Assembly: GCA_944739405.2 (NCBI GenBank)
Contig: OX123190.2
Span: forward strand, 63,197,805 to 63,261,804
Direction of reading: 5' to 3'
DNA from: Euclidia mi
Lineage: Eukaryota; Arthropoda; Insecta; Lepidoptera; Erebidae
Length of the DNA: 64,000 nt
The notes beneath the pieces were generated by a model. It saw only the letters and a list, made by a program, of their open reading frames with translations, was not told where the DNA came from and did no database searches. Each line of letters begins with the position of its first letter. Position 1 is the first letter of the stretch. The position numbers and the translations under genes were made by a program. Below are positions 1 to 11,400 of this stretch, one piece after another.

Positions 1-36
1 GGACACGGGTGAAATCGCGGGAAACAGCTAGTATTC
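1..36 (+). repeat. 3' end of a dispersed lepidopteran repeat, cut by the window edge
   Basis: The first bases end in GAAATCGCGGGAAACAGCTA followed by GT. This is the terminus I recognise from a common lepidopteran dispersed repeat whose 5' part resembles 4613-4800. A CTAG followed by T would fit a Helitron 3' end, but the element body lies outside the window, so the class is not established. Confidence 0.45.
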
Positions 37-751
37 TGTATTTAATAAATAAAAATACATTTCTTAAGATAAAGTAGACTTGTTTATGTCGAAACTATAA
101 TCTAATTTCATGTGCCGACATGTCAATACAAGTCCTGAACTAATAGATAAGCGAGTAGGGAGGCCAGGTACTCGGCTCTTGAAAGGATTGACATTTTTCA
201 GCGCGACGCGCCGATTGTATTGTTAAGCGAGTTTAATCTGTTTCGAAACAGCTCTTTCATTCGTTCGTTTTGAAATCACCCAAAAGAGACAAGTTACAGC
301 AAGTAATAATTTATATTGGCTTATAAAAAATATAGATAATAAATAACATATTATGTAACAAAAAGGGTACCTACTGAAGTTATTATATCAACGCAGAAGC
401 ACCAGCATTCAAAGTAAAATGTGATTCCCAGTGCTGTACAAATTAAATAGGTATCCAGATCAGCATCATATCCAATACAGCCTGAGCAGGCTGCAGTTAC
501 GATATTCCTTGGTGCACAGAGAGACCAGGTGAAAATAAAAATAGATTAAAAGAAAAATAGATAAAATATCAGGATAACAGGTACCTACTACAACAATAAA
601 ACTCACGACACTCGTGACAAAAAGTTTATGGACCAAAGAGTAATTAAGAAAATAATAAAACATCTGAAGGGATTGTTACGAAACATGGACAATTGTCATA
701 AACTTACAGGAACAAAATGTGTATAAATTACCTATCTATTATAGATTTTAT

Positions 752-805
752 ATCGGGTGACCATAATTATTAGGTCAGGCCTAATAATAATTGTGGTCAC
801 CCGAT
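752..805. repeat. Imperfect inverted repeat (hairpin)
   Basis: The outer 11 bases ATCGGGTGACC (752-762) are exactly complementary to GGTCACCCGAT (795-805). The arms continue inward through an AT-rich stretch with a small indel and meet in AGGTCAGGCCT. This may be a tiny fold-back element or the remains of a MITE. No coding potential is seen. Confidence 0.6.
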
Positions 806-1346
806 TTTAAACGATTCTTATCAGAATTAATTTGCTCGTCTTTCAAAAGTGTTTTTTTTATTCTATTATTTTCAGAAATTATACAAATTCAGAATATGCA
901 ACAACCAAATCAGCTTTTATAACCGGGCTGTGTCTGATGTCATGAAAATGTAGCGGTATTTTGCATGAGCTAATAGGGCTTTTATGTATACGCTTCCTGC
1001 GCTAGCTGAACGCAGAATGCGCGTAGAGGCACAAATTATGGAGAGCATGATCTCTGTGAGTCTTACCTAACTAATTTGTGAATGAACGGTGCCATCTAGA
1101 GCGAGAGCGGAACCGGAGGAGAGTGCAAAAGGGTTCCAGAACCCCTTTAATAAATCTGTTTTATATCAAACAAATGTATTTTTTGCGTTTCCCTAGATAA
1201 AAGCTTTTTCCTCAGCTTAAGCACTCTTGCTCTCAAGGTGAAATAAGCCCTCCTGGAAACATAATCCTGAATTCGCCTCAAAAGGATAATGTCTCCAGAT
1301 TACCACTACGGTGACGACAGCTGACAGAAGAGAACAAGAACAAGAC

Positions 1347-1386
<40 letters not shown>

Positions 1387-2730
1387 TGTATGTTGTAGTG
1401 TTGCTTCAGTAAAAGTTATTAATTAACCTAACTTACAAGATAAATACTTCAGTCTATATTTCTATAGGTACTTAACTCACACTTAAGTTAAATATGACAC
1501 ATCGCCTCAGACAAAGCACGCGATAACGCATTTTAAGACGCAGACAGCACGTTGACAGACAACATTAAATAATCATCTCCCTATCTCTTCAGCCTTAAAT
1601 AACTGGCTTGCCTCCATCTGTCATGATAATAACACAATTTACAACATTTTAGAATAAATAGTACAGTTATCAGCGGCTGACACTTAGCGACCGCCTCCCA
1701 AGCATTAAGTGACTTTAAGTTTAAAACTATTGTTTGCTTGGCGGCAACTTTTTTCTATGTTATCTGTGATTCGATAAGGGATAGCTTTGGCGCCAAGTTG
1801 TTGGGCCATAACGTCATTGTGCTGTTGGTTGACAATGAGAGCAATAGCGTTTTAGGATAGCTCAAAGAACGGTTATGCTTTTTGTTAAGAAAACAATGAA
1901 AAATATATTTCTAGAATAATAAAATTATTAGAAAACAATGTTTTTTTTTGTAATATTTATTGGTAGGTAAGTATCTACTGATGTTTGGATTATCAATGCA
2001 TAATTATTAATATTATAATTATTTATGTACCTACCTAGATATTTCGGTTATGGCATATTTTTTACATTTGGCATTTTGCATGAGTTAATTTAATGATTGA
2101 TTAAAAACAGGGCTATAAGATTAACGCTGCGATTATATGTTAATCTTCAGACAATCTAAATGCAAGTGTCTTAAATTGATTCTAAATTAACTTTCATTTG
2201 AGTTAGTAAATTATATGGTTTTATAATACGAACAACCACAGATTTAACAAACAACTGTAGTCTTAGCGAACAACAGTAACAACCAAATCTTACTAACGGA
2301 ATAATAAATAATAATACAAGAGCAAAAATCTCTAGTATAATTTATTATTCTGGACTAACTTGAACTGCTAAAGAATCTTCTTTAAAAAGTAAAAGCTGTA
2401 GCGAGATTTAAGCTACATAAAAACGCTTAGCTAGTGGCCTATTAAAAAGGTGGCCTTCCCGGAATTTCGATCAGGTAATATAATTAAACTTTACAATGAG
2501 GAGTTTGGAAATGCTTTTGTTTTTAAATAGTGAGTCGAGTGGCGCTTGTCGCCACAAGAAACGTTGTACGAAACAATTAAAATATGAGATATTTATGACA
2601 TTCTCAGTGGCAAGTGCGATGGGCATTACGATAGTGGTAGTTCCTTTTTTTTACTGTCTCCTCTCGACTACGATTTGGGAATGAGTCACGGATGGGAGAG
2701 TCACAGTGAGTCACAGATGCAATAGTTATT
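806..2730. other. Non-coding stretch upstream of the gene
   Basis: No credible gene is seen here. Short open frames lack codon structure or recognisable domains. The stretch holds the (TA)n microsatellite at 1348-1383 and one GGCGCC at 1789. The rest is AT-rich unique-looking sequence. Confidence 0.5.
1348..1383. repeat. (TA)n microsatellite
   Basis: An uninterrupted run of alternating T and A, 36 bases long. Confidence 0.95.
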
Positions 2731-2907
2731 TGTGCAACAAGAGAGCAAAGTTGTTTTTTGTTTCGAGTGCTTATTTTGAGTCCCGAGCAAGCGAAGGATT
2801 CTATGATTGATTCACGAGCGTAGCGAGTGAATCAAAGTTAGAATCCTGAGCGAGGTGAGGGACTCAACAGCACGAGATACAAAAAACTTTGCTCTCGTGT
2901 AGCACAC
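2731..2907. repeat. Long inverted-repeat element, MITE-like
   Basis: The two halves are complementary almost throughout. GAGAGCAAAG near 2741 pairs with CTTTGCTCTC near 2887. The GAGTCCC near 2778 pairs with GGGACTC near 2859. AAGGATTCTA pairs with TAGAATCCT. The centre is GATTCAC...GTGAATC around 2809-2832. Mismatches and small indels are scattered. The GATTCACGAGCGTAGCGAG core is one I recognise as highly repeated in Lepidoptera. The element is non-autonomous and its superfamily is not determined. Confidence 0.65.
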
Positions 2908-3049
2908 ATAGCTTTTCACCACAGCAGTGAGAACACATATTACTTAGGAGACATAGAAATAAACAGGAATAGATTGAATTCTGCATAATCACTCGTTGAT
3001 TTAACTCTTCTGGTGTTAAAGTACAGTCATCATCGCTAGTTTCACTCAT
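2864..3049 (-). CDS. Uncharacterised 61-residue ORF, doubtful
   Basis: This is a small open frame whose 3' end runs into the right arm of the long inverted repeat at 2731-2907. Its product begins with an acidic stretch (MSETSDDD), then a polar segment TPEELNQRVIMQNS, a short hydrophobic segment (SIYSCLFLCLLSNM), and a cysteine-rich tail with CSHCCGEK and CISCC. I do not recognise a family. The composition looks less random than that of neighbouring ORFs, which is why it is listed. It could be a coding fragment carried by the repeat, a real small gene with the repeat in its 3' end, or chance. No promoter, intron signal or poly(A) signal was tied to it. Confidence 0.22.
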   Translation of the reverse strand: MSETSDDDCTLTPEELNQRVIMQNSIYSCLFLCLLSNMCSHCCGEKLCVLHESKVFCISCC

Positions 3050-4612
3050 CTTTTTAGATTATTTTATATATTATTATAATTTAACATGTTACGCTATAGG
3101 TACCTACTGTATCAGCATCAGCGAAATTTTTATTCCCGCTACTTTTTTAAGTCGCGTTTTAATACCGCGTCCCTGATGTTTATTTTTCAAATGTATCATT
3201 GTTGTAATTCTAAATAAAAATGTATTGGTTAAATACTAATTTTATACTATTAATTAGACTTATTTTTATTAAAATCCAATAATAAATTAAACATGTAAAC
3301 AATAACATATAAAAAAAAACAAATATCTTTTTTTTTGCGTTGCCGTAGGTGTTTTCCTTGAGGTCGAATTCCAAAATCGAATTTCGAATTCGAAGGGGTT
3401 TGTTTTTTCACTCACTTTTTATATGCATGTGAAAGAGACAGAGCACAGTAAAATTCGAATGTTTCAAATTTGTGGCTGAACAATGTCAATTCGTGGCACT
3501 GAAGATTGAAAAATTAAAAAGCTACTTTGCCTCACGCTCGAATCAAAATCGCGTTTTGTTCACTGTTGTCTCGCAGCAAAAGCGACATGTTTGAGCTGCT
3601 GTGGTGAAAAAGGAATTGTTGCCTTGCAAATGTATCTACACGACAGCATAATTCTATTTTTTTTTATTAGGCAATAAATAGGTTTTTATGTTCTTGTTTC
3701 ATTGTTATATCCTGGGAGAACAAGACCAGATTTTAAACTGAGCAGCGTGTTTTATATGGTAACTGGATCATCTGGAAACATGTACCAAGATGTTAATATC
3801 TTTACTGCTTTCAGCTAATTAATTATTGATATGAAGAGTCGCTATCGAGTTCAGTTTCATATTCATCGTCTTTTATATCACTTTTTCTATTTATGTTTTC
3901 TTTTTGCAAAGTTTGGTCAACAAATGGCACTTTAGTTTCTTCATCAGAGAAGTTCGCTTCTTACCTACAGATAATTTAGTAATTTATGATGTTAAACCTA
4001 CAGACTGAAGTTGTTTGCTTAAATCAATGTCATACTTTGAGTTTTCCGTACCATTTTGTTATTTCTACTTGACCAGCATATCTGACTATTATTATCTAGG
4101 ACTAAATGCAGAGTTACAAGTCAGGTGCGAGAGCGTTTTTCCCGATCTACAAATTCTACAATCCTTAATCTAGATCTATTTCATCTTCTGCCCCGAGTAA
4201 AAACAAATCAGACCTGGCAATGTCATCAGAACTTAATAGTTTATAAGCACATAATTATAACCTTATCCATAACTTAAGCACCTACTATGATTAGTCGTAA
4301 TTCATGATTATATTGCTATCGCACAATTCAGCTATGAAACAAACTGCTGCTCAGCTTAGTGAGTCACACTTTGTGTATTGTTATCGTGCCGCTACAAGTT
4401 CAAACCTGTTTGTTACGTTTACGCGAATGTTACGCATAGAAATAAACTACTTTGTATGAGTTTTATCGCTGTTTGTTTAGTTTTCAGTTTTATAAGGTAT
4501 TTTATTTATGCACGCTTTGCAGAGTGCCGCCGCTGTTTTGCTGCTTTTCGCCAGCCTTTTCAGTGATATTAGTGTTCTAAAAGAGTACATGCATAGATAA
4601 TTAATATAATAT
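3050..4612. other. Non-coding stretch
   Basis: AT-rich sequence without a recognisable gene. Around 3360-3400 it has several TTCGAATT-type short palindromes. Bases 3597-3611 (CTGCTGTGGTGAAAA) also occur, inverted, inside the ORF at 2864-3049. Otherwise nothing was recognised. Confidence 0.4.
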
Positions 4613-4800
4613 CTAATACTTACTAATATATAAAACTGAAGAGTTTGTTTGTTTGTTTGCTTGAACGCGCAAATCTTAGGAACTGAAAAATTCTTTCAGT
4701 GCTAGATAGCCCATATATCAAGGAAGGCTATAGGCTATATAACATCACGCTATGAGCCAAGAGAGCGGAGCAGTAGCCTTAAATAACGCGGGTGTAACCG
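4613..4800 (+). repeat. Dispersed lepidopteran repeat (fragment)
   Basis: Begins TCTAATACTTACTAATATAT and continues AAACTGAAGAGTTTGTTTG, then TTGAACGCGCAAATCT and GGCTATAGGCTATATAACAT. I recognise this order from a very common lepidopteran non-coding repeat whose 3' end resembles bases 1-36. This copy is diverged and breaks off after ATAACGCGGGTG. The 5' TC and the family's CTAG end would suit a Helitron-type element, but I cannot confirm this here. Confidence 0.5.
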
Positions 4801-7280
4801 AGGGCCCATGTAGTCATAAATAAGCAAAAAAAGAGCGACTATCGGCTGCAAAATTGTTGAGCCCAATTGCCAGTTTTAGCAATGCTAGATAATAATCATA
4901 CCTACTTCCAACTTCTTTAAAAAAAATTTAAAAACCTTTCTGCAGGTGTACTGGCACGAAATCATTCTGATCACTACCTTTTGTACACTGATTAGGCTTC
5001 AACTTTGAAGTTATTATAAAGGAACAAAGCATTAGATTGCTTTAATTTCTATTGTAGTGTACATTTGAATTTTATTCAATATCATTTCAAATCGTCCTTT
5101 TTTCGCAGTTGACTACGAAAGACTAGAGAAAAGTTATGCACCAATAGTATATGTAAACAAACATGACAGAAGCTACTAAGTAGGTACTTATTCTGCCTAG
5201 GGCCTAGTCTAGAGTTCGTTTAGACGAGTTAATATGACTGGAGGCACTCCTGGCCAGCGCAGATCCCATGTATCGGTATGCCATAAATCTAAGGCGTTTA
5301 TGTATTTCAAACATGTAGCCAGCACGGGAGAAAGACTCATTAGAAGATATTAATATGCATGCACCTTTGTAGGGTTGACACGCAACTGACGTTTAGTTTA
5401 ATAGTTTTTAAAAACTATAACATTGTTTCATCTAGACAAATAATGAGCTTTCTCTTGACAGCTGTCAATAATGACATTTATGACTGTTATCTATTATAGC
5501 CAAAAATGTGCCAAAGAAATATCTTTACAAGTAAGAGTAAACCATCACCAGGTTTACTCTTTCCATAATTTTGGAAATATAGAAGGAAAGGAGATAGCAT
5601 ACCCAAATACTCACTTTTGATCTTTCCACAGGCGAAATCTGAATAACTTACATTTAACTTTAAAAAAGCGTCAAACGTAACATGCCATATGACGAGTAAG
5701 TTTTGAAAAGTTGAATAACATAAATTCAAAATGTTACCAAAATAAATCTACGTATTTTGCAACAGAGCAATATTTTTCATTTAGATGGCAAATAATAATT
5801 AATAATATACGATTTTGGATAAAGGTTTTTTTGGATTTCTTCTACATTCCGAATTTCGTTTGGTATTTCGTAGATAAGTAAGTATATTAACATTATCCGT
5901 TCATGGGAATTAATATTTATACTTAGTAAAACTCGTCACTTGAACATATAGCAAAATTGATTGTTTAAATCCTATAGGTGTAAAATACTACAAATCTCTG
6001 TAAACTGAAATTAAAGAGGTATTTAACCGTCCACAAAGAAACAAATAATAATTTGCTTTTAATTAGCCGTGGCAACCCTAGAGGCGGTCCCACAACGGGC
6101 CCTATTGCAGCGCATTCCGTCTCAAACAAAGGCATCGCTGTATGAGATTCGTTCTCTTTTTTCCACCTCGTGTGTGCACGGCTTAAGTTTGCGTTCCTTT
6201 TTTTAAATGCGTGCACCGGTTTATTTATTGTGTGTATCCAGCTTTATTATTTTGTAATTTCATGAAGTTTTTGATCTTGACAGGAGAACAAACACTGCAA
6301 GATTGTGTACTTATTTGTATTTTCATTGAGCATTTCTATATTTATACTGTGATATTAGGGTACCTAATTATTTTTAAACTTAGCTAGTGAAGTTGACAAC
6401 TTAGGTATAAGTAGTACTATCTGTAGAATGTAGGATGTTTTTTTTATTAATCTAGGTCCTACCTACACGGTTGTCCCCTGGATGCGTAATCGATTCTATC
6501 TACTTACTTACTTAGGTTTAGGTATCCCACTTCAACTAGGTAGGTACCTACCTACCCATCAACAAATAGGTAGGTTTTACAAAAAGTAGGTACCTATGTA
6601 CTTAAGTACCTAGCTAGGTAAGTAAATAGGCCATAGTAGATACCTACCATTGAATTATTACCTAATACCTACTTACTTAGGTGCCAGTTAACATAATATA
6701 CAGCCATTTGCTTATAACGGTAGCTTAGTCGATATTTAAGTACCTAGGTACCTATCGCTAAAAGGTACCCACATATATCTGGATTTCTCATATTAGATAA
6801 GTAGGTAGGTAATATAGGTACCTATACGAACATAAATACAAACAAGAAAGTGAAGAAAGCCTAAAAACAAGCAATGCTGGTTAGAAAATAATTAGCAAGC
6901 TGACAATTTAAAGGTAACTGCGTATTTTAAAATCTTTGTTAAGCTTTTATTTTCGTAGAAAGTTGACGTTGTTTTTTTCCTTCTGTAAATACAAAGAATG
7001 TGCACCGCGTGGTTAGCTAGTAGCGCCGGCCGGCTGCAAAAAGTGGCGCCTGTAATTATTTTCAACTTTATATCTAAAATATGCGTAGGAATATTAAACC
7101 TTATCAACCACAAAACAAAGCTTAAAATTCCTTGGATTGTAAATGATAGTACTGACACCGGCTTTCTTCTGCCTGTGACGTTAGTGGTGTATTTTCTTTT
7201 TATCGACTATCGGTATAGCTGCGAAATATTTTCATACCAATGATCTCAGCATAATTAATTTATTGATTATTTGTTGTTTA
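4801..7280. other. Non-coding stretch upstream of the gene
   Basis: No gene is supported. The ORFs of 80-90 codons near 5487-5729, 5965-6216 and 6892-7243 have no recognisable domain, and the last region is open on both strands. The stretch includes the TAGGTACCT-rich patch at 6472-6830 and a GC-rich spot (GCGCCGGCCGGC, 7023-7034). Confidence 0.45.
6472..6830. repeat. TAGGTACCT-rich low-complexity patch
   Basis: Short direct and inverted permutations of TAGGTA and TACCTA occur densely and irregularly, for example AGGTAGGTACCTACCTACC near 6539-6557. It is not a simple tandem repeat. Similar short runs occur at 9590-9680 and 10790-10815. This composition is familiar from lepidopteran genomes. 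Confidence 0.7.
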
Positions 7281-7546
7281 TGAATAATATATACTGTCCG
7301 TGTGGTGACGGATTAAGAATAGGGAATGTCACCACCCCATATCATCCCATGGGTGTCGTAAGAGCCGACAGAGGGAGCATATTATGCAAAGAACAGCACT
7401 GTAAGAGAAGGAAAACTTGATACAAACCCTACACCAACCCGTTTGGCCAGCGTGGTATAGTAGGCCAATTCCTCCTTTCAAAGGAGAGGCCTAGTCCAGC
7501 AGTGGAGTGTTAAAGGCTGATGATTATGATGATGATGAATAATATA
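7281..7546 (+). mobile_element. SINE-like element, copy 1, with 11-bp target-site duplication
   Basis: The element body (7292-7535) starts TACTGTCCGTGTGGTGACGG, contains GTCACCACCCCATATCATCC and GGGTGTCGTAAGAGCC, and ends CCAGCAGTGGAGTG ... GGCTGATGATTATGATGATG. TGAATAATATA flanks it on both sides (7281-7291 and 7536-7546). Related copies lie at 20478-20711, 36552-36781 and, inverted and partial, 37790-37943. The GATGATG tail resembles the 3' ends of lepidopteran LINEs such as the one ending at 14375, suggesting LINE-driven mobilisation. Confidence 0.85.
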
Positions 7547-8016
7547 AATACATCATATTTACTTAGGGAAGTAAAAAACATTTTACTTCATCTGAGATTA
7601 TTTATCCTAACACTAAGACAAGCGGGAGTACACCGAATACCTACATATTTGATTTGCGCAAGAAATAACATTAATATATTTGAAACTTAAACTGGAGTAG
7701 CCAAATAGGTATTTAGTAGTATTTACAGTATAATGACCGGTCGATTAAAATATTTTTATAATCTAAAAGATAATGTTTACGTATTTATGATAAAAAATAG
7801 TCGGTGAAATACGAAGCCATGAAATGCCTAAAAAACATGTTCTGAGTAATGTATTCCTATTGTTGTGCATTTAAAAGACACTGTAACACTGACTGCAGAT
7901 ACTTAAATTATTCAAAATAACAAAGTCCTCGACAGATGCACTTTGCTCGTTGCCCATCCCTACTCGATGACGAGAGATACGCTCGCTCGCTCATTGCGTT
8001 CGTTCCTTTCATTCAT
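7547..8016. other. Upstream flank of exon 1
   Basis: AT-rich sequence turning less AT-rich from about 7930, with CGCTCGCTCGCTC near 7980. It probably contains the proximal promoter of the gene starting near 8020. No TATA box at the expected distance was convincing. Confidence 0.35.
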
Positions 8017-8352
8017 TCAGTCAGTCGCGCTTTGATCGCCATTGTGTGTGGGTTGTGTACGTGCGTTATTGACATTCGTGAACGCGTATTTTTATTTTTA
8101 CAAAATTCACGTGTATTTTGATAATAAAGCTTTTGTGCTGCAAAAAAACATTGAAGTGTATAATTTAAGTGTAAATAACAGTAACTGTGATAGCAGTATA
8201 GTAATATTTGTAGTTTTATAGTGATATTTTTAGTTTGAACTGTGGATATTTTGGTGATGACTGATGATGGGCGTACTTGGAATGGTTTAGCGTCGTCGTT
8301 ATGGTGACTGTATAGTGTTTATTAGTTGCAACAAGTTGTAATTGAGACGGCA
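8017..8352 (+). promoter_or_regulatory. Probable transcription start region and 5' leader with upstream ORFs
   Basis: TTCAGTCAGTC at 8017-8027 contains two overlapping copies of the arthropod initiator core TCAGT. The leader down to the ATG at 8353 carries three short overlapping upstream ORFs: 8257-8307 (16 codons), 8264-8290 (8 codons) and 8301-8315 (4 codons). All end before the main ATG, as expected if translation of the main frame is throttled by upstream initiation. The exact start site is inferred from motif and position only. Confidence 0.4.
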
Positions 8353-8455
8353 ATGGCGGTTGTTAATTTTTGCGTGTGTTTTCTGTTGGTTATATACCAA
8401 TTGTCGGCGGCTTCTACCGAGGCCTCGTCCGAGTCTACAGACCTTGGATTGACCG
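8353..8455 (+). CDS. First coding exon of a secreted or membrane protein (signal peptide)
   Basis: ATG at 8353 opens a frame of 34 codons plus one base, ending at a strong splice donor (ACCG|GTAAGA, GT at 8456-8457). The peptide begins MAVVNFCVCFLLVIYQLSAA: a short N-region, a hydrophobic core (VVNFCVCFLLVIY) and a small-residue S-A-A cleavage site, so cleavage is likely after residue 20. The mature start is Ser/Thr/Glu-rich and unlike any family I can name. The intron is phase 1, which is common after signal-peptide exons in extracellular-domain genes. The start context (GGCAATGG) is acceptable but not ideal. Two ratchet-type splice sites downstream on the same strand support a real, long-intron gene. 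The next exon is not seen, so identity remains open. Confidence 0.6.
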
Positions 8456-8457
8456 GT

Positions 8458-11400
8458 AAGACTTGAAACTACTGTAGAATATATCTAACTCTTAATCAAT
8501 TAGTATAATTTATTTTAATTGTATACCTACGTCATGTCTACCTTCAGAAACTGTTGACAAGTTTGAGCTTACTAACTTTTTTAATCAAACGGAGAAACTA
8601 AAACACAAGCAACTCTGCTATAGGACCACAGTTTGAAGTTTCTATAGTTCTTACATAATAAGGAATTGTACCTAGTCTCAGCAAGAATTCGACAGTCCCC
8701 TCCTATCCCTAAAACAGCGATACCAGCAGCGTCTTCAAAACACTACATGCTCAACCCTTGCGGAAAATAATTGCAAACTGCAATGTTGCGGGATGTCGCT
8801 GTGAAGTGTGTACCGTCAAGCCGATATCTTAAACACCACCTTACTTACCTATCTAAAAAAATAATTTACCTTCTCTTGTATTGAAAATCTTTCAATTAAA
8901 AGCTAATTTAGGTGCGGTTCTTTATACTAAGTAAGTACCTAAATACACCTACAAAGTAGTTGATAAGTTTGATAACTCTCCCAAGTAGTTCCGCACTATG
9001 AATAATCCTAACCGGTTAAATACGCCATACAAATAGCATCTACCTAATCACAAAACTAACTAATTATTCAAACAGCTTAACAATTACGCCAAGTTAACGA
9101 ACTTGAAAAAACATTGATGACGTTTTAAACGTCTATTACTTAGTAGGTCTTCGGTAAAGTGATGAAGATAATTGCCAAATAAAAAACACAACTTTGAGTT
9201 ACGAGACGAATAATTATTAACGTTATTATTGTGCTATTAATTTTTTTATAGCATAATCATTTCACGTTTATCGTTTTAAGGACGTAGTTATGTAATACTG
9301 TTAGTGTTGAATCATATGTTTATTTCATGTACCTACTTAGTGTCGCAGCCAGATAGCTTAATCAGCCTTTAAACGGAACACCTAGTACCTAGCTAGGCAA
9401 ATCATTTGGATCTATAAAATTTTACTGGGTACGTTCCTTTCCTTTCCAAGTCAATGTAAACTCGTTATTTCGAGAATAGTTAAGAATTAAGATATAAGTA
9501 CTAATTCCGGTACCTACCGTTTAATTAGAATGCCGAAATAAAAACGCACTATAAAACTGTTTTAGTAAGTTTTTAAATGTTATCTCTGTATCAATAGGTA
9601 CCTATATCGCAAAAAGATCAATAATTTCAAGACAGGTACCCAAGTAACCTATTCTTAACTTTTAATGTTTTACCTAGGTAGGTATCTGTTATGTGAAATC
9701 CGAAGTATTAGCTAGCTCATCATCTTTTATCTTTGTAGACAATTAGGTACATAGGTAATAGATATAATATACAAGTCACAACCACTGTTCTAATTAGGTA
9801 CTTCCCAATTCAGACAAGAACACGGTCAATATCGTTTTAATATTTTCCGTATTCCGACGGCCTATAACTGGTCCGTCATAATTACTTTTTCCAATTGTTT
9901 TGTCGTTATTACCTGAGCCCTCATAAACAGGTCGGCACTTGCAGCTATTTAGATTGGTTCCTAGCCCCTTAACAATAGCCACAATACTCATTCTTTCATT
10001 TGTTCATTGGCTTCGGTCGAAAACGCGTGGAAATCTTTAAAGACTGCTTAATATGGCACTTAAAGCTACGCTGGCTTTTAACTGCCTATTCAATAGGCTT
10101 AGACTGTAGTTAATTTACATACAAGTAGGTACTCATTTGTTACCTGTAGCGACAGGCAGAGGAAATTGCTAAACAGCCTAGTCCATCATCATTGGACATT
10201 GCCTATCGCATTCATAATATTATTATTCAGCCTACCGGATAATGTTTTTTAACGCTAAGCAATTTATTTGCATGATGACAATAAATATTATAGGTATTAT
10301 TTGTGTTTTATACAATATCTGTACAGCTTAATATCAGTTTTACGAGGAACGATTGCCATTTGACCTCCATGTTTGATAACGCTGTTTCTGAAGTACCGAC
10401 TTCTGATATCTATTTGTGAGGATAAGATTAATAAATAATGCTTCCTATATTGTCAATATTATGTTACCAACCTATCATCCAACGATTATAAAGCCAAATG
10501 TGAACGTGAAAAGTCGACCATAGAACCATTTGTCCTCTCTGTATCCTGGTATAAACTAAGTAAGTATGTATTTGAATTTGAAACAGACCAATCGGCTCGT
10601 CAAACACCGTTCGAATCGAGGTGAGACGGAACCTGGCTAAACTTGTACTAAACCCTTACTTACTTTATATACTTATCCATTATATATGTAGATCTGTAAC
10701 ACTTACAGGGTGCTTAACCTTTTCAAACGCAGCGGGCCTGCTAAGTGTAGGTCTATTACGAAAACCTGCATCCCAAACAGTACTATAAGTACCTACTTAC
10801 CTACCTAAATACACGTATTGCATGTAATAGTGTAGATGGTGTACCGTTGGCGAAGTACATAGTAACTTTTAATTGGCCACCTTTGCGTCGGTTCCGTGGT
10901 TCGAAATTGGCTGAATACTGATGAATGATCTGATTTTACTGGCTGATAATTATGTAACATGGTTTACGCGAGGTTTTATTCATGCGGCAGTTGCCTGCAA
11001 ACATCTTTCTCTTGTCGTAGGTATGTTGAGCAAATGATTCCCTCCATTCCGTGTTTACTGTTTATGCATGCCTAGTACAAAATAAAAATTTTTTTTGTAT
11101 ACACACTCATTGAAGTTTTTTATAGAACGGAAATGCATTGAATTATCGCCACATGCTAAAGAACCCGACAAGAAAAAGTTCTTTATCCGATTACAAAATT
11201 AAAGCATATCTATCACACGACCTTCCAAGAGTAAGACAAACTGAAGCCAATTAAATCAATGAGCCTCACCCCGTTTTCCATCTCCATCGTCCTGGCCCTC
11301 CGCCTATTTCATTTCCCAAACTCGCGCTAGACAGCAGCGGCTTGGTTGTTTTTTCCCTCACTTGTGTATTGATCGGGGCTACCACTGTCTTATCTGTTTA

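Noticed and set aside
1955..1975. AG|GTAAGT at about 1964 as a splice site
   Set aside because: Upstream of the inferred first exon and inside a TAGGTA-type word; the pyrimidine run is interrupted by an A/G-containing stretch.
6605..6625. AG|GTAAGT at about 6613
   Set aside because: Part of the TAGGTACCT swarm, with no pyrimidine tract.
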